Shown here: in pieces, positions 15,692 to 20,728 of the stretch | Layout: every line of letters begins with the position of its first letter | Numbering within the stretch: the first letter of the stretch is position 1 | Assembly (NCBI GenBank): GCA_035545895.1 | Contig: DASZXJ010000218.1 | Location: 1-20,728 of the forward strand | Direction of reading: 5' to 3' | DNA length: 20,728 bases | DNA from: DASZXJ01 sp035545895 | GTDB taxonomy: Bacteria > Planctomycetota > Phycisphaerae > Tepidisphaerales > Tepidisphaeraceae | Notes under the pieces: model-generated | Databases searched by the model: none | The model's input: the letters and a program-made list of their open reading frames with translations, nothing else | Told to the model about the DNA's origin: nothing | Position numbers and translations under genes: made by a program

Positions 15692-15988
15692 TTACGGTAA
15701 AAGACGATCTCTCCAGTAATCCGGCCGGCGATGAAGGTGCGCGACAGCGACAATTTCAATAACAGCTTGGTTGATCCGGTAAACGACGCGAAACGGAAAT
15801 CGATCGAGCCGATACTGCCGAACTTCACCGTCGATGGTCGGCCATCGCTGCGGCGCTTCGATGATTGTTTGAAACGCTGCGTTTAGCTCGTTGAGGAATT
15901 CACCGCCCAAGCCAGTGAGTTGATCTTCGTAATAACGGACCGATGCAAGCATTTCCTCGGCCGCGTTACGTTTGTACCGAACGATCAT
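15692..15988 (-). CDS. RelE/ParE-family toxin
   Basis: The 98-residue protein has the ParE-like plan: an N-terminal strand (MIVRYKRNA), two helices (AAEEMLASVRYYEDQL and GGEFLNELNAAFQTII), APQRWP, then strands YRLDRFPFRVVYRI and IEIVAVAHLHRRPDYWRDR, the usual C-terminal signature. Family members poison gyrase (ParE) or cut mRNA on ribosomes (RelE); the sequence does not settle which. Its ATG overlaps the antitoxin stop (ATGA), the normal coupling in such pairs. Confidence 0.92.
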   Translation of the reverse strand: MIVRYKRNAAEEMLASVRYYEDQLTGLGGEFLNELNAAFQTIIEAPQRWPTIDGEVRQYRLDRFPFRVVYRINQAVIEIVAVAHLHRRPDYWRDRLLP

Positions 15989-16215
15989 TTCTTTACCATT
16001 GCACGGGCCCGGCGCATTACCTCATCGCCATCGAGAAGCGGTTCACCCTGATCAATTTCTTTTACCCGGCGACGAATCTCTGTCACCCAGGCGGTATCAA
16101 TCGCCTTTTGTTCGTCATCATGCAATTCAGCGATCAGGCGATGCGCCAATTCGGCGCGCGCTTCACGGCTCATTTCCACGGCTGCATTCGATATGGCTTG
16201 CTCCAGCTTGGTCAT
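15985..16215 (-). CDS. Addiction module antitoxin (76 aa)
   Basis: Matches the small helical addiction-module antitoxin family (TIGR02574 type): an N-terminal helix (KLEQAISNAAVEMSREARAELAHRLI) and the signature AWVTEIRRRVKEIDQGE, then a short tail that would wrap the toxin. ATG 16215 is preferred, with GAGAAG nine bases upstream; the frame could also begin at TTG 16236. It begins 24 bases after the ilvB stop on the same strand and overlaps the toxin start by 4 bp. The family has no DNA-binding ribbon of its own, so how the pair is autoregulated is unclear. Confidence 0.9.
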   Translation of the reverse strand: MTKLEQAISNAAVEMSREARAELAHRLIAELHDDEQKAIDTAWVTEIRRRVKEIDQGEPLLDGDEVMRRARAMVKK

Positions 16216-16239
16216 GGCATGAATCTTCTCAGACAAATG

Positions 16240-17997
16240 TTACGCCAGCGTGCCCATCTCCATTTCGTGCAATCCCTTGCCTGAGGGCACCATCGGATAC
16301 ACGTGCTCATTGGGCTCGACGAAGAAATCGACGATGACCGGGCCCTTGTGGTCGAGCATTTCCTTGACGGTCTTGGAAACGTCGGATTTGTGATCGCAAC
16401 GGATGCCGCGAATGCCGCAGGATTCTGCCAGCTTGGCGAAGTTGGGATTCTTCATGGCTGTCTGCGAATAGCGGCGTTCGTAGAACAGGTCCTGCCACTG
16501 CTTGACCATGCCCTGGAAATCATTGTTCAAGATCGCGATTTTCACCGGGATGTTGTATTCGGCGATGGTCGGGAGTTCGAACATCGTCATGCAGAAAGAT
16601 GCGTCGCCGTCGATGTCGATGACGATCTTGCCGGGTGCGCCAAGTGCGGCGCCCATGGCTGAAGGCACGCCGTAGCCCATCGTCCCCAAACCACCGCTGG
16701 TAATCATCTGGCGGGGATATCGCCAGCGATAGAACTGCGCCGCCCACATCTGGTGCTGGCCAACGCCGGTGGTGATGATCGCGTCGCCATTGGTCTGGCG
16801 ATTGATCTCTTCGATCACGTATTGCGGCTTGGCGTGCTTGCTGTCGTCCAGATATTTGAACGGATATCGCTGTTTCCACGCGTTGATCTGCGCAAACCAT
16901 TCCTTGCGATCGCGATGTTCAATGAACTGAAGCATTGCTTCGAGACTGATGCGCGCATCGCCGACGACGGGCACGTCCACATCGACGTTTTTGCTGATTG
17001 ATGAGGGGTCGATATCGATATGAATGATCTTGGCCTTGGGGGCAAACGTCGCCAGGTTGCCGGTGACGCGGTCGTCAAAGCGGGCGCCGACGGCAATCAG
17101 GCAATCCGCTTCCTGTACGGCGTAGTTCGCGAACGCGCTGCCGTGCATGCCGAGCATGTACAACGATTTCGGATCGTGTTCATCGAACGCGCCAAGTCCG
17201 AGCAGCGTTGTGGTGCAAGGGATATTTCCCTTGTCAGCCACTTTGCGAAGGGCTTCACTGGCGCCGGCGATGATCGCGCCGCCGCCGACATATAGGATCG
17301 GGCGCTCGCTCTTGTTAATCAGCTCGGCAGCGTCCATGACCTGTTTATGTGTGCCGCCGCTGAGCGCGATTTTTGTTCGCTTTTGAATATGTTCGCGTGG
17401 CGTGTCGTCCACTTCCTCGGGGCAAATCGCCGTTGTCACGTCTTTCGGCAGATCGATCAGCACCGGGCCAGGTCGGCCGCTCGTGGCGACGATGAATGCT
17501 TCATTCACGATTCGTGGCAATTGCTTCACGTCCTTGACCAGGTAATTCCATTTCGTGCAGTGACGCGTGATGCCCGTCACGTCTGCTTCCTGAAATGCAT
17601 CGTTGCCGATGACCTTGGTCGCAACCTGTCCTGAGAAAACGATGATCGGAATCGAGTCCATTTGCGCGGTGGCCAGGGGTGTGACCGTGTTGGTCGCGCC
17701 GGGGCCGGATGTCACCACGCAAACGCCCGGCTTGCCGGACACGCGGGCGTAACCGTCGGCGCAATGTCCCGAGCCTTGCTCATGGCGATTGAGGATGAAT
17801 TTCGCGGGCGTGCGATAGAGTTCATCGAACACCGGCAGGATCGCGCCGCCAGGATATCCGAAGATGGTGTCGACCTTATGAGTGCCGACGAGCATCTCGT
17901 GCAAAATCTTGGCGCCGGTCTTGCCCTTGTATTTGGGCTTGGCGTCGGACTTGGTGGAAGCAGGAGCAGCCGCTTTGGAATTGTTCAACATTGTCAT
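16240..17997 (-). CDS. ilvB: Acetolactate synthase, large (catalytic) subunit
   Basis: The 585-residue thiamine diphosphate enzyme condenses two pyruvates, or pyruvate and 2-oxobutyrate, in the first common step of valine, leucine and isoleucine synthesis. The catalytic Glu73 lies in LNRHEQGSGHCADGYARVSG, the FAD-binding middle domain contains GMHGSAFANYAV and VGARFDDRVTG, and the cofactor motif runs from GDAS (about 464) to NNDFQGMVKQWQ. The first 25 residues are an Ala, Lys and Ser-rich extension. The usual RHEQGAAHAADGYAR is changed to GSGHCADGYAR, conservatively. The ATG follows GAGAAACGTC. No regulatory subunit (ilvN) or ilvC follows; a toxin-antitoxin pair does. A putative attenuator leader lies upstream. 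Confidence 0.96.
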   Translation of the reverse strand: MTMLNNSKAAAPASTKSDAKPKYKGKTGAKILHEMLVGTHKVDTIFGYPGGAILPVFDELYRTPAKFILNRHEQGSGHCADGYARVSGKPGVCVVTSGPGATNTVTPLATAQMDSIPIIVFSGQVATKVIGNDAFQEADVTGITRHCTKWNYLVKDVKQLPRIVNEAFIVATSGRPGPVLIDLPKDVTTAICPEEVDDTPREHIQKRTKIALSGGTHKQVMDAAELINKSERPILYVGGGAIIAGASEALRKVADKGNIPCTTTLLGLGAFDEHDPKSLYMLGMHGSAFANYAVQEADCLIAVGARFDDRVTGNLATFAPKAKIIHIDIDPSSISKNVDVDVPVVGDARISLEAMLQFIEHRDRKEWFAQINAWKQRYPFKYLDDSKHAKPQYVIEEINRQTNGDAIITTGVGQHQMWAAQFYRWRYPRQMITSGGLGTMGYGVPSAMGAALGAPGKIVIDIDGDASFCMTMFELPTIAEYNIPVKIAILNNDFQGMVKQWQDLFYERRYSQTAMKNPNFAKLAESCGIRGIRCDHKSDVSKTVKEMLDHKGPVIVDFFVEPNEHVYPMVPSGKGLHEMEMGTLA

Positions 17998-18109
17998 GAC
18001 GTTTCTCAGTTTAACGGGCTAAAGATCAGGAATCACGAGCGAAATCAGGAAAGCTGAGGTGGGCCGGTCACCCGCAAGGGGTGGTCGCGGCCTATCGTAC
18101 GACGACCGG
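17998..18109 (-). promoter_or_regulatory. Putative ilvB attenuator: structured leader RNA
   Basis: Three pairings can be drawn in the RNA before ilvB. (1) A hairpin starting at the leader peptide stop: GGCCG (18092-18088) with CGGCC (18066-18062), and inside it CACCC (18083-18079) with GGGTG (18073-18069). (2) A competing pairing: CCGGTC (18109-18104), the Pro-Val codons of the leader peptide, with GACCGG (18069-18064). (3) CTCAG-C-TTT (18058-18050) with AAACTGAG (18012-18005), next to the start and covering its GAG. A ribosome waiting on the Val codons would block pairing 2. No T-run follows hairpin 1, so control by hiding the ribosome binding site or by Rho is more likely than a classical terminator. 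Confidence 0.45.
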
Positions 18110-18145
18110 AAGGAGATAAAGATTCTGGCCAATCAACGTTTTCAT
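18092..18145 (-). CDS. Putative ilvB leader peptide (17 aa, rich in Leu, Ile and Val)
   Basis: ATG at 18145 opens MKTLIGQNLYLLPVVVR, ending at TAG (18094-18092). Eight of 17 residues are branched-chain (4 Leu, 1 Ile, 3 Val), grouped as LYLLPVVV just before the stop, like the regulatory codon runs of known ilv leader peptides (the E. coli ilvB leader also has LLP and Val runs). It lies 94 bp before ilvB on the same strand, directly ahead of a hairpin, and 10 bases after an extended -10 box. There is no ribosome binding site, so it would be read from a leaderless mRNA. Chance cannot be excluded for so short an ORF. Confidence 0.55.
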   Translation of the reverse strand: MKTLIGQNLYLLPVVVR

Positions 18146-18155
18146 GGCAGGCAAT

Positions 18156-18164
18156 ACTATATCA
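18156..18164 (-). promoter_or_regulatory. Extended -10 promoter TGATATAGT of the ilvB leader
   Basis: TG-A-TATAGT on the minus strand is an extended -10 element, which can make up for the lack of a good -35. The hexamer ends 10 bases before the ATG of the leader peptide. Confidence 0.5.
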
Positions 18165-18223
18165 AATCGGCTCGGGAACGCTATATCTTTGTTAAATTCT
18201 GCCTATTTCCGGCTTTGCAGCTT

Positions 18224-18242
18224 AAACAAAGCCGCCTGCGGC
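18224..18242 (-). terminator. Possible terminator after spoVG
   Basis: GCCGC-AG-GCGGC (5-bp stem) followed by TTTGTTT on the minus strand, about 80 bases after the spoVG stop and before the ilvB promoter. The stem is short and the T-run is interrupted. Confidence 0.4.
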
Positions 18243-18261
18243 CCAACGCGAACAACTCAAT

Positions 18262-18289
18262 TCAGCGGTCACGCTGAGCCGCAAGCGGC
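18262..18289. repeat. Two adjacent small perfect hairpins
   Basis: TCAGCG-GTCA-CGCTGA (18262-18277) is followed directly by GCCGC-AA-GCGGC (18278-18289). The second is the same core as in the element at 9772-9789. With the terminator at 18224-18242 they fill the gap between spoVG and the ilvB promoter; I see no other feature in that stretch of about 150 bases. Confidence 0.5.
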
Positions 18290-18320
18290 ATGTATTCGGA
18301 TTTCTGCCGGGCCTCGCAAT

Positions 18321-18812
18321 TTATGATGCGACTGGTCTCAGGCGGCGATGGATATCGCTTTCCATCGGTTCCTGATCGTAAAAATCGAGGTCCGAGTCGA
18401 TTTTTTGAGGCACATAGCCAGGCTGTTTGCTCTTTTCGAGCTCATCCTGGTAAGCCAGAAGCACCCGGCGCTCAAGCGACAGCCTGCATTCGGCGTTGAT
18501 GGGATGAGCGATATCCGCGTGCAGCTTGAGCCGCGGGGCGCCGTTGCCGCTTTGATAATGCAGGTAACGGTTTTCGTCGAGCTTGCCGCCGCAGTTGTTG
18601 CAGAAGCGGGCCTTCAAGTGATTCTTTTCGCTGCATCGACGGCACCGGTCGCAGAGTTTTCTCGAGGGCATGGCCAGGAACAGGCCATCGTTTCCCTCGA
18701 TCAACTTCACGTCACGAATGACGAAGGTGTTGTCGAATGTAAGCGAGCAGAAGGCTTTGAGGCGGCCTCCATGGTTGCCGCACAGATTAATGCGAATCTC
18801 CGAGATTTGCAT
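18321..18812 (-). CDS. spoVG: SpoVG-family protein with an inserted zinc-ribbon-like segment (163 aa)
   Basis: The SpoVG fold is clear: MQISEIRINLC, LKAFCSLTFDNTFVIRDVKLIEG, GLFLAMPSRK and DIAHPINAECR. Where Firmicute SpoVG passes directly from MPSKR to the DIAHPI segment within a few residues, this protein has about 40 extra residues carrying Cys54, Cys57, Cys60, Cys71 and Cys74 (CDRCRRC and CNNCG), a likely zinc ribbon. A charged tail follows (about 113-163). SpoVG proteins bind DNA or RNA and act as global regulators. ATG 18812 follows AGGAGAGGTC; the upstream in-frame ATG would lose this site. It lies 151 bp behind ispE, and the same gene pair is near-adjacent in Bacillus (ispE, purR, yabJ, spoVG). 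Confidence 0.9.
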   Translation of the reverse strand: MQISEIRINLCGNHGGRLKAFCSLTFDNTFVIRDVKLIEGNDGLFLAMPSRKLCDRCRRCSEKNHLKARFCNNCGGKLDENRYLHYQSGNGAPRLKLHADIAHPINAECRLSLERRVLLAYQDELEKSKQPGYVPQKIDSDLDFYDQEPMESDIHRRLRPVAS

Positions 18813-18963
18813 GACCTCTCCTGGTCCCAACCGATCCTATGGTGCGTGCAAACCTGGCCGGAAGTGGTTGGCGATGGCCAAGCCTGCGTACAAATAACCC
18901 CAAAACATGTGTGTTCAAATCCGAAAGCCGCGATGGCGTTTCGGTTTGTTGCTACGTCACACG

Positions 18964-19842
18964 TTATTCCCAATTCGGCGCGCTTTCAACTGCGACCACG
19001 CGCACCGAACAACGATCCACAATTTTATCCACAGCCGACCGCGCTTCAGCCGGGCTGTCATAGAGCGTAAACAGGCTGCTGCCGCTTCCGCTCATGCGTA
19101 CGACCCGTCCGAGCAACTGCTCGATATTTGCACGCAACGTCGCGAGTTGCGGGCAAAGAGCAAACGCCGGTGTTTCCAGGTCGTTGATCAGTCGCGACAA
19201 CAGCGGGCCGGCCGAGAGTTCAGCCCACTGTTGCCACGACGGTTCATTTTCAATCGAGCTGCGGTCACCCAATCGCAGCTCATCAAATTTTCGATACACC
19301 GCCGGGGTCGATGTCGCAAACCCGGGCAAAATCAGCACAACCCACCGTGGCCTGGGCCGCAATGTGGGGCGAACGATTTCACCCCGGCCCGTGCATACGC
19401 TGCTGCTGCCGTGCACAAAAAAGGGCACGTCGCTGCCCAACCGGGCCGCGATGCCTGCCAATCGTTCGATTGGCCAGTGCAAATCCCACAATTGGTTAAG
19501 GGTAAGCAAAACGTGAGCCGCGTCGGAGCTGCCGCCGCCCAATCCTCCGCCGATTGGGATGCGTTTCTCCAGACGAAGCTCAACGCCTGGCTTGGGTTCT
19601 CCCATTTCTCGTTGAATTGCGAGTGCCGCGCGAACGGCCAGATTGGTCGAATCGCCCGGCAGGCTCGGATCGTCGCACTGAAATACGATCTGCCCAGACG
19701 TGGAACGTTGGATCGTCAAGGTGTCAAAGAGCCCAATGGTGCACATCCAACTCAATAGCGGATGAAAGCCCGACCCATCGGCGGGCGCGATCCGCAAGTG
19801 CAAATTGATCTTTGCCGGGCATGACTGACGCATGACATGCAA
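18964..19842 (-). CDS. ispE: 4-diphosphocytidyl-2-C-methyl-D-erythritol kinase (IspE)
   Basis: The 292-residue GHMP kinase phosphorylates CDP-ME in the MEP route to isoprenoids. The substrate-binding Lys11 lies in PAKINLHLRI, the ATP loop is PIGGGLGGGSSDAA (96-109), the catalytic Asp138 lies in LGSDVPFF, GRGE is at 152-155 and the C-terminal GHMP motif is MSGSGSSLF. The length is normal. ATG 19842 (MHVMRQSCPAKINL) or ATG 19833 could be the start; neither has a good ribosome binding site. A perfect TTGACA lies upstream (19870-19865) but no matching -10 is seen. First gene of a minus-strand run with spoVG. Confidence 0.95.
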   Translation of the reverse strand: MHVMRQSCPAKINLHLRIAPADGSGFHPLLSWMCTIGLFDTLTIQRSTSGQIVFQCDDPSLPGDSTNLAVRAALAIQREMGEPKPGVELRLEKRIPIGGGLGGGSSDAAHVLLTLNQLWDLHWPIERLAGIAARLGSDVPFFVHGSSSVCTGRGEIVRPTLRPRPRWVVLILPGFATSTPAVYRKFDELRLGDRSSIENEPSWQQWAELSAGPLLSRLINDLETPAFALCPQLATLRANIEQLLGRVVRMSGSGSSLFTLYDSPAEARSAVDKIVDRCSVRVVAVESAPNWE

Positions 19843-20059
19843 AAGGTCGTCACTACCCAGGCCCTGTCAAGTCGCGCGCACGTTCAGCACGTGTGTGCGA
19901 TTGACGGCTTCCTCTCACCCTGCGTTAAATCTTCAGTCTTCGCGTTAAGACGTGTACGCGAAATGCTTCAGAAGAGAATAACTTAGCTAACCGGCCGGGT
20001 CAATAAAATCTTGAATTAATGACGTCAAACCGCACTTTTCACTAGGGAAATGCCGTATT

Positions 20060-20163
20060 CCCCCGCCTGGCCATGCAACCAACCGCCGGGCGAATGCAGC
20101 GGTCTTCCACGTAGGAGGGTACGGTGGGAGACCGCATCGTTCGCTAGGCAACCAGTGGCGGGG
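20060..20163. repeat. Approximately 104-bp imperfect inverted repeat, MITE-like
   Basis: Ends CCCCCGCCTGG (20060-20070) and CCAGTGGCGGGGG (20151-20163) are near inverse complements. Inside, GCGGTCTTCCAC (20099-20110) pairs with GTGGGAGACCGC (20124-20135) at 11 of 12 positions (the odd one can be a G-U pair), followed by GTA and TAC, and the flanks GCGAATGC and its partner extend the match. The arms between are looser. No target-site duplication is evident. Confidence 0.45.
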
Positions 20164-20184
20164 GGTGGCGTTGATTCTGAGATC

Positions 20185-20266
20185 GAATGACCAATGACCA
20201 AATCCCAATGACCAACAAAATCCCAATGACGAATGACCAAATCCGAATGACGAAAATCCAGTGACC
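20185..20266. repeat. AATGACC/AATCC short-period repeat array
   Basis: Seven units of (A)ATGAC(C/G) or GTGACC are spaced by AAATCCC, AACAAAATCCC or AAATCCG strings. On the other strand it reads GGTCATTGGTCATTCG and variants. Units are of unequal spacing, unlike CRISPR. Similar arrays recur between genes in planctomycetes in my recollection. Confidence 0.65.
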
Positions 20267-20309
20267 CGCGGCTCCTTTGTTGCGCCATGCGGACTCATTT
20301 CGCGCAACT

Positions 20310-20343
20310 CCAATTCCCAAATCCGCAATCCGAAATCCGAAAT
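20310..20343. repeat. AAATCCG 7-bp tandem repeat
   Basis: CCAATTCCC is followed by AAATCCG, CAATCCG, AAATCCG and AAAT: three and a half units with a period of seven bases. It shares the ATCC(C/G) core with the array at 20185-20266, 44 bp away. Confidence 0.6.
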
Positions 20344-20347
20344 GCCC

Positions 20348-20382
20348 AGCCCCGGGGCTAAAGCCCCGGGCTTTGCCCGGGG
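20348..20382. repeat. GC-rich double palindrome
   Basis: AGCCCCGGGGCT (20348-20359) is a perfect 12-bp palindrome. After AAAG comes CCCCGGG-CTTTG-CCCGGGG (20364-20382), a perfect 7-bp hairpin. The GGGGCTAAA junction also occurs in the element at 9765-9830. No T-run follows. Confidence 0.6.
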
Positions 20383-20469
20383 ACCGATCAACTGGAGATG
20401 AATTTCACTCCACAATTCAAGTCCCACGGTCTTTTGACCGATCCTCTTTTTTCCCCCTTCATTTTCCTA

Positions 20470-20496
20470 ATCTGTGTCATCTGTGAAATCTGTGGA
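20470..20496 (+). repeat. Three-unit 9-bp-period array ATCTGTGNN
   Basis: ATCTGTGTC, ATCTGTGAA and ATCTGTGGA are three exact-period units; as in the arrays at 1641-1736 the third ends in GTGG. It contains TGTGGATAA (20491-20499), identical to a DnaA box, probably by coincidence with the repeat. Confidence 0.65.
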
Positions 20497-20633
20497 TAAA
20501 AACTCCGACTCTCAAGGCTCTCAGAAACTGCACAAAAGTGCGCGCAAAATGACGAATCGGACGCGCTAATTTGTCGATGAAATGCGCTGAATCTTCGCGC
20601 ATCTGCGCGTTTCCCGCGGTCCTTGAGTCACTG

Positions 20634-20678
20634 TCGCGATGGCGCAAGCGGGTTTCGACGTCGCTTGCGCCATCGCGA
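20634..20678. repeat. Perfect 17-bp inverted repeat with 11-base loop
   Basis: TCGCGATGGCGCAAGCG (20634-20650) and CGCTTGCGCCATCGCGA (20662-20678) are exact inverse complements around GGTTTCGACGT. It is the longest perfect palindrome I found in the window. No T-run on either side, so not a simple terminator; a protein site, cruciform or structured RNA are possible. Confidence 0.7.
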
Positions 20679-20728
20679 TGGTTTGACCGGAGAATCAACT
20701 CCGACTGCGCTCGAAGTTTCACGAAGTC

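Larger units (their letters stand above)
19843..20728. other. 886-bp region without a credible gene, made largely of repeats
   Basis: Open frames here are repeat-derived or low in quality. Besides the elements listed separately there is a 7-bp hairpin with 5-base loop at 19877-19895 (CGCACGT and ACGTGTG) upstream of ispE, and a 10-bp direct repeat AACTCCGACT at 20501-20510 and 20697-20706. The ispE promoter should lie near 19845-19875. Confidence 0.6.

Noticed and set aside
18907..19758. Long plus-strand open frame (283 codons)
   Set aside because: Antisense to ispE; product is Arg, Gln and Ala rich without a family pattern.
20185..20266. CRISPR array
   Set aside because: Units are about 7 bp with uneven short spacing; no spacers of about 30 bp and no cas genes.
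19987..20427. Minus-strand open frame (146 codons) rich in Gly-Phe-His-Ser
   Set aside because: Its sequence comes from the AATGACC and AAATCCG arrays; typical repeat-derived false gene.
20491..20499. DnaA box TGTGGATAA (and TTATCCACA at 19025-19033) as a sign of an origin
   Set aside because: One falls in the 9-bp-period repeat and the other inside ispE; no cluster, no AT-rich unwinding region, no dnaA or dnaN.
20477..20722. Minus-strand open frame (81 codons)
   Set aside because: Runs through the 17-bp palindrome and has no ribosome binding site or protein pattern.

Overview
The window looks like a piece of a planctomycete chromosome. The best marker is a pair of adjacent genes whose products begin with the LEPR-XLL type motif (LESRRLMA and LLETRQLLA), which I know almost only from exported proteins of Planctomycetota. 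A SpoVG-family gene next to ispE, long secreted repeat proteins and many short palindromic or short-period intergenic repeats fit that view. A class-level guess (Phycisphaerae-like) would be weak. I saw no rRNA, tRNA, transposase or CRISPR array, and no clear sign of recent gene transfer.

Layout. 1-432 (-): 5' part of an aldo/keto reductase with a TTG start. 592-1623 (+): YpdA-like flavin oxidoreductase lacking the family's active-site Cys14. 1754-2396 (+): a small unknown ORF, then a PilZ-domain protein. 7251 down to 2449 (-): family 2 glycosyltransferase, D-hexose-6-phosphate mutarotase-like protein and short-chain dehydrogenase with overlapping ends, then a large secreted repeat protein. 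8055-7378 (-): unknown protein. 8255-9745 (+): sugar-type ABC ATPase with no permease or binding protein beside it, ending at a strong terminator. 9926-13768 (+): two exported LEPR-XLL proteins, a seven-repeat predicted beta-propeller and a subtilisin-like protease with a propeller-like C-terminal region. 15427-13778 (-): msrP-msrQ, periplasmic methionine sulfoxide repair. 16215-15692 (-): type II toxin-antitoxin pair directly behind ilvB. 17997-16240 (-): acetolactate synthase large subunit, preceded by a structured leader with a putative 17-residue leader peptide. 19842-18321 (-): ispE and spoVG. 19843-20728: no credible gene, but a dense cluster of different repeats.

The most interesting candidate is the ilvB leader. 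An extended -10 promoter is followed 10 nt later by the ORF MKTLIGQNLYLLPVVVR-stop, in which 8 of 17 residues are Leu, Ile or Val. A stable hairpin starts at its stop codon, its Pro-Val codons can pair with a competing downstream segment, and a second hairpin covers the region before the ilvB start. This has the architecture of branched-chain amino acid attenuation, which I do not know to be described in planctomycetes.

A second theme is transcription and translation starts. Several first genes (592, 8255, 9926, msrP and the leader peptide) have a -10 box ending only 8-11 nt before the ATG and no Shine-Dalgarno sequence, which predicts leaderless mRNAs. Several other genes (AKR, glycosyltransferase, mutarotase, the 7378-8055 gene, spoVG) have clear purine-rich ribosome binding sites. 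A third theme is repeats: three-unit arrays with a 9-bp period, AATGACC and AAATCCG short-period arrays, and GCCGC-NN-GCGGC hairpins at several sites.
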